The notes under the pieces are model-generated. The model was not told the origin of the DNA. It searched no databases and saw only the letters and a list, made by a program, of their open reading frames with translations. Position numbers and translations under genes: made by a program. Positions 1-5,884 of a DNA stretch of 10,311 bases are shown in pieces (the first letter of the stretch is position 1; each line of letters opens with the position of its first letter). The stretch covers positions 1-10,311 of the forward strand of contig CAMYNO010000357.1 in NCBI GenBank assembly GCA_947259815.1, written 5' to 3'. Source of the DNA: an uncultured Parvularculaceae bacterium. GTDB lineage: Bacteria; Pseudomonadota; Alphaproteobacteria; Caulobacterales; Parvularculaceae.

Positions 1-269
1 CCAAATTACTGTGGCGCCTGAAAGTCAAAGGGGTCGACCAGTCGCGTATGCCGTTAATGGGCGTGCGCAAGAAACTACAGGGGAAACCCGTTGGCGCCGC
101 CTTCGCGTACAAGATCATCGACATGGTCAACAGCGCCAATATCGATCATGGCGTCACGCATTCCGAATTGTCATGGATACTTGATGACAACAAGGACATG
201 CTCAATATGCTCCTTGATATGGGTGCGCGGATTTACAAGACCTATCGGATTTACGAAAAACCACTATGA
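1..269 (+). CDS. GNAT-like protein, C-terminal part (5' end outside window)
   Basis: The open frame runs in from the left edge (first full codon at base 3) and ends with TGA at 267-269, so only the last 88 residues are visible. The tail reads like the end of a GNAT-fold protein: an 'ELSWILDDNK' stretch followed by 'MLLDMGARIYKTYRIYEKPL'. This matches the usual end of N-acetyltransferase-like proteins in which a 'SW.LEDN..M' strand-loop precedes 'GA..YKTYR.YEK'. Substrate and catalytic residues cannot be judged because the acetyl-CoA-binding core lies outside the window. The internal ATG at 48 is unlikely to be the start, since the frame stays open and protein-like upstream of it. Its stop overlaps the next start codon (ATGA), so the two genes are probably translated from one message. 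The family call rests on remembered similarity of the tail. Confidence 0.7.
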   Translation, partial: KLLWRLKVKGVDQSRMPLMGVRKKLQGKPVGAAFAYKIIDMVNSANIDHGVTHSELSWILDDNKDMLNMLLDMGARIYKTYRIYEKPL

Positions 270-1054
270 TTCGAGTACTGACAATAATTGCCTTGTTTTT
301 CGGCGCCCTGGTTACACCAACTCTGGCGGACGCCCCGGCTGAGGATGTCAAATTTTACCAGTATCGTATCGTAAATGAATTTCCGCATGATACATCTGCC
401 TTTACGCAGGGTCTCTTTTTTCATGACGGCGCGTTATACGAATCGACTGGGGAATACGGCCAATCCGTGCTGCGCGAGGTAGCGCTTGAAACCGGCGAGA
501 CACTGCGCGCCGCCGCCTTGCCGTCGCGCCGTTTCGGCGAAGGCTCCGTAGCGGTAGGGGAGCGGATTTTCGTCCTGACCTGGCGAAGCGGGATGGGCTA
601 TGTCTTTGACCGTGAAACCTTACGTGAAATGCAAACCTTTACTTATGACGGCGAAGGCTGGGGCCTGACCTATGACGGGGACCGCCTGATAATGAGCGAC
701 GGCACGCCAACGCTGCGCTTCCTCGACCCTCAGACGCTTCAGGAAAACGGACGGTTATCGGTCACCTTTCGCGGCTCGCCATTGCACAATCTCAACGAAC
801 TTGAATGGGTGGACGGCGAAATTTTCGCCAATGTCTGGCAGTCGGACGCAATTGTTAGGATCGATCCGTCAACCGGCGCCGTCACCGGGGTCATCGATTT
901 GCGCGGAATACTCAAAGACAATGCGCAAATGATGGGCGCCGACGTGTTGAACGGCATCGCCTATCAGGAAGAAACCGGGCGTTTGTTCGTAACCGGTAAA
1001 AACTGGCCATCACTGTTCGAGGTTGAGCTGACGCCGCACAGCGCGGTGGATTAA
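266..1054 (+). CDS. Glutaminyl-peptide cyclotransferase (glutamine cyclotransferase family), secreted
   Basis: This 262-residue protein fits the beta-propeller glutamine cyclotransferases (the plant/bacterial type, Pfam Glu_cyclase_2), which convert N-terminal glutamine of peptides to pyroglutamate with release of ammonia. Residues 1-21 form a signal peptide with a hydrophobic core and a likely cleavage after T-L-A before Asp22, so the enzyme should act in the periplasm or be anchored outside the cytoplasm. Family landmarks occur in the expected order: FTQGL (46-50), TGEYGQS (61-67), GEGWGLT (129-135), SDGT (144-147), LNELEW (176-181), NVW (189-191), LNGIAY (228-233) and TGKNWP (243-248). Length is normal for the family. 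The ATG overlaps the upstream stop by four bases (ATGA), and the next gene starts on this gene's stop (TAATG), which points to translational coupling. No strong Shine-Dalgarno sequence is seen. The family call is firm; the natural substrate is unknown. Confidence 0.9.
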   Translation: MIRVLTIIALFFGALVTPTLADAPAEDVKFYQYRIVNEFPHDTSAFTQGLFFHDGALYESTGEYGQSVLREVALETGETLRAAALPSRRFGEGSVAVGERIFVLTWRSGMGYVFDRETLREMQTFTYDGEGWGLTYDGDRLIMSDGTPTLRFLDPQTLQENGRLSVTFRGSPLHNLNELEWVDGEIFANVWQSDAIVRIDPSTGAVTGVIDLRGILKDNAQMMGADVLNGIAYQEETGRLFVTGKNWPSLFEVELTPHSAVD

Positions 1055-1461
1055 TGGACGCAAACACCGCCAGCGACTTGGTCATCCTTTACGATAAGGA
1101 ATGCCCGTTCTGCGACGCTTATATTCGATACAACCGTTTTCGCGAGCAATTCCCCGATGCGAAAATCGTCAACGCCCGCGAGGACTGTGAATATCGGCGC
1201 GCCGCCGAAGCGCGCGGCATGGATATCAATGAAGGCATGGTCGTTTTTTTGGGCGGCGAAATTTTCCACGGCGCAGACGCCATGAACACGCTTTCATTGA
1301 TAACCACGGGCTCAGCGCTGTTTAACAAAGCCGTAAGCGCGGTACTGTCGAACCGCGCCGTCGCGCGCGCTGTCTATCCGCTGTTGAATGCTGGCCGGAA
1401 AATTGCGCTCTTCCTTCTTGGCCGAAAGCAGATCCAAACTGCGCCTGACGATACACTCTAG
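1054..1461 (+). CDS. DCC-family (DUF393) thiol-disulfide oxidoreductase-like protein
   Basis: This 135-residue protein carries the DCC-family signature near its N-terminus: 'YDKECPFCD' at residues 13-21, with Asp14, Cys17 and Cys20 forming the D-x-x-C-P-x-C motif. The family (DUF393) is predicted to have a thioredoxin-like fold and thiol-disulfide activity, but its cellular role is poorly known. 'VVFLGGEIFHGADA' (about 63-76) matches the family's central strand-turn region. The C-terminal half, with 'YPLLNAGRKIALFLLGRK', is amphipathic to hydrophobic, as usual in this family. No signal peptide is visible, so the protein is probably cytoplasmic. The start codon shares an A with the previous TAA (TAATG), and a weak GGTGGA lies just upstream. 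The stop overlaps the stop of the convergent AMP nucleosidase gene by four bases. Family assignment is confident; function is not. Confidence 0.88.
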   Translation: MDANTASDLVILYDKECPFCDAYIRYNRFREQFPDAKIVNAREDCEYRRAAEARGMDINEGMVVFLGGEIFHGADAMNTLSLITTGSALFNKAVSAVLSNRAVARAVYPLLNAGRKIALFLLGRKQIQTAPDDTL

Positions 1462-2921
1462 CGCATAAACGGCTCATCGAAACTTCTGAGCTTGCGCGAG
1501 TGAAGCGTACCGGCTTTAGCCTCGGCGCGCAGGAGATCGATAGCGCGAATGCCGATCTCAAGGTGCTGGCTAACCCGCTCCTGATAAAACGCGTCGGCCA
1601 TGCCCGGCAGCTTGATCTCACCATGCAGCGGCCGGTCGGATACGCAAAGAAGCGTGCCGTAGGGCACCCGGTAGCGATATCCGTTCGCGGCGATGGTCGC
1701 CGATTCCATATCAATTGCGATGGCGCGCGCCTGATTAAGGCGCACCGCATTTCGCTCAAACCGAAGCTCCCAGTTTCGATCGTCGGTCGTGACCACCGTA
1801 CCCGTGCGCAAATGCTCTTTCAGCTTTGACTGATCGATACCGGAAACTTCCCGTACCGCGCGGGTCATTGCGAGCTGGATTTCCGCCAGTGTCGGCAGCG
1901 GCACCGATGGCGGCAGCACGTCATCAAGCACATTGTCTTCACGCAAATAAGCATGGGCGAGAACGTAATCGCCAAGCCGCTGCGAACGGCGCAGCCCGCC
2001 GCAATGGCCAATCATCAGCCAGACCTGCGGACGCAGCACCGCCAGGTGATCGGTAATCGTCTTGGCGTTGGATGGCCCAACGCCAATATTGACCAGTGTA
2101 ATGCCTGCGTGATTGCCTTGCACGAGGTGATAGGCCGGCATTTGCGGGGATTTGACGCCGTCTGCGGGCGCGGGCGCGCCTTTGCGCGTTACCCGATCCC
2201 CCGGCTCTATCAACGCGTCGGCGCGGCCCGCCTCAACCTCGCCTTTTGCATACTGCACGAATTCATCGACATAGCGCTGGTAATTCGTGAACAGAATAAA
2301 ATCCTGAAAATATTCAGGCCGCGTCGCCGTATAATGTTGAATGCGGTGCAGTGAGTAATCAATACGCTCAGCGGTAAAAAGCGAAAGCGGCAACGGGCCT
2401 GAGCGTTTCAGGATTATCTGGCCGTCGACAATGTCGTCATTCGTGGCGACGAGGTTTGGCGTATGAAAATGATATTGAAGCTCGTTGCGCCTTTCCTGCG
2501 TCAACTGAACAGTTGCGCTCTCAAGCCCAAAAGAAAGAGGGATTGGCGTGAAGGAGCGCCCGACGAAAATTTCCGCCTTATAGCGGCCCATAATATGGGT
2601 TAGCTGGCGTTCCAGATAGCCTTTAAAAAGGGTGGGTTGAGTGATTGTCGCGCCATGTATGCTCGTTGACGCAACCCGGCCAAGCGCAAGCGCCGATGTT
2701 TGCGGCGCAGATTCCGCCGGCACCCGCGCACATAGATAGGGGTATACCGGCGCCGTAGCCGGATCGGGCGCATCTTCACCCGCCATATATCGCGCGAACT
2801 GGCTTTGCAGTGCGACTATCGCTTCATCGTAAAGCGCACTCAGCGCTTCAACCGCCGCCTCCGGGGATTTGTAGGAAACAAGGTCCGTTGCCGGCGCATC
2901 GATGGGAGGCGTCGTGTTCAT
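1458..2921 (-). CDS. amn: AMP nucleosidase
   Basis: AMP nucleosidase (EC 3.2.2.4) hydrolyses AMP to adenine and ribose 5-phosphate and helps set the adenylate pool. From the ATG at 2921 the product is 487 residues, close to the E. coli Amn length. The N-terminal half fits the AMP nucleosidase N-terminal domain. The C-terminal half fits the PNP/UDP phosphorylase superfamily: 'NIGVGPSNAKT' (278-288), 'GHCGGL' (305-310), 'DMESAT' (404-409; the acidic residues next to the ribose site in this superfamily) and 'SDRPLHGEIKLPG' (428-440). An in-frame ATG 17 codons upstream exists, but the ATG at 2921 has a strong AGGAGAG five to seven bases before it, and family members begin near here. It is the last gene of the minus-strand run and is preceded by a structured leader. 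The stop overlaps the convergent DCC gene by four bases. Confidence 0.95.
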   Translation of the reverse strand: MNTTPPIDAPATDLVSYKSPEAAVEALSALYDEAIVALQSQFARYMAGEDAPDPATAPVYPYLCARVPAESAPQTSALALGRVASTSIHGATITQPTLFKGYLERQLTHIMGRYKAEIFVGRSFTPIPLSFGLESATVQLTQERRNELQYHFHTPNLVATNDDIVDGQIILKRSGPLPLSLFTAERIDYSLHRIQHYTATRPEYFQDFILFTNYQRYVDEFVQYAKGEVEAGRADALIEPGDRVTRKGAPAPADGVKSPQMPAYHLVQGNHAGITLVNIGVGPSNAKTITDHLAVLRPQVWLMIGHCGGLRRSQRLGDYVLAHAYLREDNVLDDVLPPSVPLPTLAEIQLAMTRAVREVSGIDQSKLKEHLRTGTVVTTDDRNWELRFERNAVRLNQARAIAIDMESATIAANGYRYRVPYGTLLCVSDRPLHGEIKLPGMADAFYQERVSQHLEIGIRAIDLLRAEAKAGTLHSRKLRSFDEPFMR

Positions 2922-2924
2922 AGA

Positions 2925-2931
2925 CTCTCCT
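2925..2931 (-). promoter_or_regulatory. Strong ribosome binding site deciding the amn start
   Basis: Read on the minus strand, AGGAGAG lies three bases before the ATG at 2921. It is a near-perfect anti-Shine-Dalgarno match, whereas the in-frame ATG at 2972 has nothing comparable. This decides the start used here for AMP nucleosidase. Confidence 0.8.
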
Positions 2932-2940
2932 CTGTTTTTT

Positions 2941-2995
2941 GTTGAAGGACGCCATACACGGTTTCGGCGCAAGCGCGCCAGCCATGTATTTCAAC
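2941..2995 (-). repeat. Nested inverted repeat in the leader between the Trm112-like gene and amn
   Basis: On the minus-strand transcript, three nested stems can be drawn. The outer stem is GTTGAA with TTCAAC (2990-2995 with 2941-2946). Directly inside is ATACATGG with CCGTGTAT (2982-2989 with 2954-2961, one G-U pair). The apical stem is GGCGC/GCGCC with a GCTT loop (2975-2979 with 2966-2970). The 3' side has a seven-base bulge between the outer stems. The structure ends about ten bases before the amn Shine-Dalgarno sequence. No run of U follows it, so it is not a standard intrinsic terminator. It could tune amn translation, mRNA decay or processing; that role is inferred. Confidence 0.5.
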
Positions 2996-3002
2996 GCCCA
3001 AA

Positions 3003-3215
3003 TTATAAGGCTTCGACTTCCTCATCGCTCAAAGCGCGGGCCTCATCAATGAGCATGATCGGCACGCCATCGCGGATCGGGTACGCCAGGGCTGCGTTTT
3101 TGCTCAAAAGCTCTGTCTTGTCGCGATCATAAACGAGCGGGCCGCGCGTTTGCGGGCATACAAGGATCTCCAGCAGTTTCGGGTCTATTTCGGTCACCGA
3201 CGGCTCATCGTTCAT
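3003..3215 (-). CDS. Trm112-like / UPF0434 (YcaR-type) small protein
   Basis: This small acidic protein of 70 residues matches the bacterial Trm112/UPF0434 family: '[11 protein letters not shown]' (11-21), '[15 protein letters not shown]' (25-39) and '[11 protein letters not shown]' (45-55), in the same order as E. coli YcaR. Members are small zinc-ribbon-related proteins of uncertain bacterial role; the eukaryotic homologue Trm112 activates methyltransferases. Here the first motif is C20-P-Q-T23, so the second cysteine of the usual CPxC pair is absent and zinc binding through this motif is doubtful. The ATG at 3215 is preferred over an in-frame GTG at 3227 because GAGA lies six bases before the ATG, while the GTG has no ribosome binding site and sits three bases after the upstream stop. 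The gene follows the LON-domain gene by 15 bases, so the two are probably one transcript. Confidence 0.9.
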   Translation of the reverse strand: MNDEPSVTEIDPKLLEILVCPQTRGPLVYDRDKTELLSKNAALAYPIRDGVPIMLIDEARALSDEEVEAL

Positions 3216-3230
3216 GGTCAATCTCACTGA

Positions 3231-3893
3231 TTATTGTAATGGGGCGCTGCCGCCAGGCTCATCGCCGCCCGACATTTCCATCAGCGCCATCAGGCATTCG
3301 GCCTGTTCGGCGATGCTCGCCGCCTCAAGGAGCGCCTGCTTCTCGCTTGGCGAAAACGGACACCCCATCGCGAGGGAGACAACCAGCGCTTCAACCGGGG
3401 CGTTTTCCGCCGCATCCCAGTCGGCTTTCAACCCTTCCGCATCAAGATAATCCTGCATGATCTCGAGAAGGAGGTCGCGGTCGACCTGCGAGGCAGTGTT
3501 ATCCGTATGCGCATCGATGTCGTAGGCGTTCCAGTCCGCACGCACAGTGCGATAAGGTGCGTCGCTTTCTATTTCTTCGATAATGCGAAAGCGTCGCGCG
3601 CCTGTCAGCGTGATGAGATAGCGCCCGTCGCCAGTTTCGGAAAACGAGGTGATGCGTCCCGCACAGCCAACATCGAAGAGCCGCGGCGCAATTTCGCCGC
3701 CTTCCATGCGCGGTTGTATCATGCCGATCGCCCTTGATCCGGCGAGCGCGTCATCGATCATGCGGAGATAGCGCGGCTCAAAAATATTGAGCGGCAGTTG
3801 AGCACCGGGCATCAGCAAGGCGCCCTCAAGCGGAAAGATCGGAATTGTCTCCGGCAAATGGTTCTGAAAACGCGGCTTTGGTTCAACGATCAT
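3231..3893 (-). CDS. LON N-terminal (substrate-binding) domain protein without protease domain
   Basis: At 220 residues, this protein consists of the LON substrate-binding domain plus a short helical tail. The typical start of the domain is clear: 'IPIFPLEGALLMPGAQLPL' (about 17-35) followed by 'NIFEPRYLRM' (36-45). A later conserved piece reads 'GARRFRI' (about 98-104). The tail has 'VEALVVSLAMGCPFSPSEKQALLEA', which is usual for stand-alone LonN proteins. No ATPase or Ser-Lys protease region is present, so it cannot be a Lon protease; a role as adaptor or substrate binder in protein quality control is inferred. Cytoplasmic, with no signal peptide. It lies 26 bases after the thioredoxin-TPR gene and 15 before the Trm112-like gene, an order common in Alphaproteobacteria. 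The ribosome binding site is weak (a GAG about 14 bases upstream). Confidence 0.92.
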   Translation of the reverse strand: MIVEPKPRFQNHLPETIPIFPLEGALLMPGAQLPLNIFEPRYLRMIDDALAGSRAIGMIQPRMEGGEIAPRLFDVGCAGRITSFSETGDGRYLITLTGARRFRIIEEIESDAPYRTVRADWNAYDIDAHTDNTASQVDRDLLLEIMQDYLDAEGLKADWDAAENAPVEALVVSLAMGCPFSPSEKQALLEAASIAEQAECLMALMEMSGGDEPGGSAPLQ

Positions 3894-3919
3894 TTAAACG
3901 TCGACTCTACAGTAATTTC

Positions 3920-4840
3920 TCAGGAAAAAAGCAGCGAGGAAAGGCGGCGTCGGCCTTTCTTTGTCACTTCGTGGGTCGGTCCGAGCGCTTCGAAAACCGT
4001 GAGCAGTTTTTCGCGCGCTGCGCCGTCATTCCATTCACGATCCGTCCCGATAATGGCGAGAAGCTCATCGATTGCGCCATCAGTCGAGCCACTGCCAATC
4101 AATGCGCCGGCATATTCAAAGCGCGCCGCCAGATCGTTCGGGCTTGCCTCAACCGCGGCGCGCGCGGCGGCAAGATCAGTTCCCGCGCCTTCGCCAGCAA
4201 GGGCGATGGCCGCCTCTATGCCGGAAAACGCCTCATCGCTCCGCTTGTCCTCTGGGACCAAATCGAATGTCGCCTTGGCTTGCTCGAGGTCGCCGACGGC
4301 AAGATGACACCGGGTCAGGCCGGCAAGGGCGCGTAAATTTTCCGGCTCCGCCTGGGCGACTTGCCCGAACAATTGCACCGCGGCGGCGACGTCGCCTTCA
4401 CCAAGAGCCGCCTCGCCGGCGCTCAGATAGTCCTCAGCACCGCCTGGCGCGCCCTGGTCAGCGGCACCGGCCGCGTCGACCAGCCGGTCGATAAATTTCT
4501 TGATCTCGCTTTCCGGAAGCGCCCCCTGAAAGCCGTCGATCGGGCGGCCCTGATAAAATGCGTATACGGTCGGAATTGACTGGATGCGCAACTGTGAGGC
4601 GAGCATCTGGTTCTTGTCGATATCGACTTTGACAAGACGCACCTTGCCTCCGGCGGCGACAACACCGCGCTCCAGGACGGGGCCCAACTGCTTGCACGGG
4701 CCGCACCAGTCGGCCCAGAAATCCACAATGACCGGCGCCTCCTGCGAGGCGGTAATGACGTCCTGCTCGAATGTCTCGACCGTGGCGTCCTTGATAAGAT
4801 CAGCGGGCGGCGCAGCGGCGGCGCCAATTATCGGTTCCAT
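3920..4840 (-). CDS. Thioredoxin-TPR protein, CnoX/YbbN-like co-chaperone
   Basis: The 306-residue product has a thioredoxin domain (about 18-125) followed by a TPR-rich C-terminal half (about 135-300), the architecture of CnoX/YbbN chaperedoxins. These hold unfolding proteins and hand them to GroEL/DnaK. The thioredoxin active site is intact: 'WADWCGPCK' with Cys46 and Cys49, and cis-Pro90 in 'QSIPT'. E. coli YbbN lacks the canonical CGPC pair, so this one, like other alphaproteobacterial versions, can be expected to be redox-active as well. The C-terminal 'KKGRRRLSSLLFS' is a typical family end. A GGAG lies ten bases before the ATG. It heads a closely spaced run with the LON-domain and Trm112-like genes, consistent with a protein quality role. 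Two short palindromes sit directly upstream. Confidence 0.92.
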   Translation of the reverse strand: MEPIIGAAAAPPADLIKDATVETFEQDVITASQEAPVIVDFWADWCGPCKQLGPVLERGVVAAGGKVRLVKVDIDKNQMLASQLRIQSIPTVYAFYQGRPIDGFQGALPESEIKKFIDRLVDAAGAADQGAPGGAEDYLSAGEAALGEGDVAAAVQLFGQVAQAEPENLRALAGLTRCHLAVGDLEQAKATFDLVPEDKRSDEAFSGIEAAIALAGEGAGTDLAAARAAVEASPNDLAARFEYAGALIGSGSTDGAIDELLAIIGTDREWNDGAAREKLLTVFEALGPTHEVTKKGRRRLSSLLFS

Positions 4841-4853
4841 ATGCGACCGTCTC

Positions 4854-4875
4854 CGAATATTCGCGTATTCAATAC
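4854..4875. repeat. Two adjacent palindromes upstream of the cnoX-like gene
   Basis: The 10-base palindrome CGAATATTCG (4854-4863) is followed one base later by GTATTCAATAC (4865-4875), also a perfect palindrome around a central C. They lie 14 to 35 bases upstream of the thioredoxin-TPR start, where a repressor operator or a promoter element could sit. No known regulator motif is recognised, and chance is not excluded in an AT-rich spacer. Confidence 0.35.
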
Positions 4876-4915
4876 TCCATCCTAGATGAGGGCGGCGGAC
4901 CGCAAAGGCAAGGCA

Positions 4916-5455
4916 TCAGGCACCCAGCGGCGCACTCAGATCGCGGATTTCCGGCTCAAAACCACAGGAATTGAGGAACACCATCAAGTCATCTGGGGAA
5001 ATCGCCGTGGACGCGGTATTTTCAAGGGGGTGAAACCATACCGGATCCGCGGCGATTAGCGCAGAATCCAGAACGATGCGACTGAGCGCCTCGGCGGATG
5101 GGTTGATCAACGCGAAAGGCGTCACCGAGCCGGGAATGACCCGCAGGGTCTGCGTCATCAGCTCCGGTTTGCCGAACGAAAGCCGCCCCTTGGCGCCGAT
5201 TGCCTTGCCTAAGCCGACCAGATCGACGCGCGTGTCCGCAAGCGCGACAGCAAGCGTCAAGACCCCTTTTTTGTCCTTCAAAAACAGGTTTTTCGAATGG
5301 CCGCCGGGCATGTCAGCCTTAAAGGATCGGCCCTCTTCGACGGTGAAAAAGGCCGGGTGTTCGACCGTCTTATGGTTAAGCCCCAGCGCATCGAAGCGGG
5401 CGAACAAATCCACCCTCGTGGCAGGCGGCGGCGCAGGTGTAATTTCGTCGGTCAT
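4916..5455 (-). CDS. ProX-like Ala-tRNA(Pro) deacylase (YbaK/EbsC fold)
   Basis: This 179-residue protein matches the free-standing editing domains of the YbaK/ProX superfamily (ProXp-ala, PrdX), which hydrolyse alanine mischarged on tRNA(Pro) by prolyl-tRNA synthetase. Many Alphaproteobacteria have a ProRS with a reduced editing insert and use such a trans-acting factor. Landmarks: 'HPAFFTVEE' (33-41), the hallmark 'GGHSKNLFLKDKKG' (51-64) with Lys55 and Asn56, 'PGSVTPFALIN' (108-118) and 'FHPLENTAST' (141-150) with His142. It is a soluble cytoplasmic protein of normal length. No clear Shine-Dalgarno lies before the ATG at 5455 (only a distant GGA), so the start is a little less certain than the frame. 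The gene lies 75 bases upstream of the thioredoxin-TPR gene on the same strand. The C-terminus, after about residue 165, is variable in the family. Confidence 0.9.
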   Translation of the reverse strand: MTDEITPAPPPATRVDLFARFDALGLNHKTVEHPAFFTVEEGRSFKADMPGGHSKNLFLKDKKGVLTLAVALADTRVDLVGLGKAIGAKGRLSFGKPELMTQTLRVIPGSVTPFALINPSAEALSRIVLDSALIAADPVWFHPLENTASTAISPDDLMVFLNSCGFEPEIRDLSAPLGA

Positions 5456-5494
5456 TGGCGGCGTAATCCAGACGGTAAAGCGGTCTTTCTGACG

Positions 5495-5579
5495 CGCTCA
5501 CTTGCCGCTTGCAATGCCCCGGTCCCTCGTGCATATAGCGCCCCCTGCCGGGGCGGCGACGCGCCGGCGCGCCAAGTGA

Positions 5580-5582
<3 letters not shown>
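5495..5582. repeat. Perfect 10-base inverted repeat reaching into the tRNA gene
   Basis: CGCTCACTTG (5495-5504) is exactly inverted as CAAGTGAGCG (5573-5582), 68 bases apart. The right arm covers the first three bases of the tRNA-Gly acceptor stem. The likely tRNA promoter lies between the arms, so the left arm would not be transcribed and any role would be at the DNA level. Confidence 0.45.
5509..5537 (+). promoter_or_regulatory. Probable promoter of tRNA-Gly
   Basis: TTGCAA (5509-5514) and CATATA (5532-5537) are 17 bases apart and resemble -35 and -10 boxes. The -10 is followed at once by GCG and a run of C, a GC-rich discriminator of the kind found at stable-RNA promoters under stringent control. 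Transcription would begin near 5544, leaving a leader of roughly 35 bases. That leader includes a CGCCCC/GGGGCG hairpin (5539-5544 with 5550-5555). Confidence 0.45.
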
Positions 5583-5654
<72 letters not shown>

Positions 5655-5707
5655 ATTTTCAACTGTATTCAATCATTTAACATGTTGAAACGGCAGGCGT
5701 CACCAAA

Positions 5708-5729
5708 CGCCGGTCGAACACGACCGGCG
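5708..5729. repeat. Perfect 9-bp hairpin downstream of tRNA-Gly
   Basis: CGCCGGTCG (5708-5716), loop AACA, CGACCGGCG (5721-5729). It lies 54 bases past the tRNA end and 156 bases past the stop of the convergent diguanylate cyclase gene. No T run follows on the + strand; on the - strand only three T follow. It may stop or protect transcripts from either side, but it is not a textbook intrinsic terminator. Confidence 0.4.
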
Positions 5730-5834
5730 CCGCCAAGTGCAAAAAAGAAGCTTGTTTCGCCGCGACGATCTGATCGAAAACGATCAACGTCACAACGAAG
5801 ATCGTGCCGAATTCAAAGTGAAAGCGAACGACAC

Positions 5835-5853
5835 GCGCGCTATTTCAGCGCGC
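5835..5853. repeat. Perfect 7-bp hairpin just past the diguanylate cyclase stop
   Basis: GCGCGCT (5835-5841), loop ATTTC, AGCGCGC (5847-5853), starting 31 bases beyond the stop codon of the minus-strand GGEEF gene. It is well placed to be the 3' end of that message, but the following minus-strand sequence is mixed (GTGTCGTTCG), so a U-tract terminator is not shown. A smaller hairpin, TGATCG-AAAA-CGATCA (5771-5786), lies further on. Confidence 0.35.
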
Positions 5854-5884
5854 AAACGCTCCGCGATTTTCTCATCCGAATCAC

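Noticed and set aside
2922..2972. Longer amn reading frame starting at the ATG at 2972
   Set aside because: It would add 17 basic residues not typical of the family and has no ribosome binding site, whereas the ATG at 2921 has AGGAGAG directly before it. The extra codons also overlap the leader stem structure.
3216..3227. GTG at 3227 as start of the Trm112-like gene
   Set aside because: No ribosome binding site; it lies three bases after the upstream stop. The ATG at 3215 has GAGA at good spacing and gives a normal family length.
3845..4336. Long + strand frames opposite the thioredoxin-TPR gene
   Set aside because: They lie entirely antisense to a well-supported gene, show no family motif and have compositions (Arg, Ser and Ala rich) typical of shadow frames in GC-rich DNA. 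The same holds for frames opposite amn, the diguanylate cyclase and the kinase-like gene.
5539..5555. CGCCCC/GGGGCG hairpin before tRNA-Gly as a terminator of the ProX-like transcription unit
   Set aside because: The ProX-like gene is transcribed in the opposite direction, away from this site, and no T run follows on either strand; the stem is better explained by GC-rich leader sequence.
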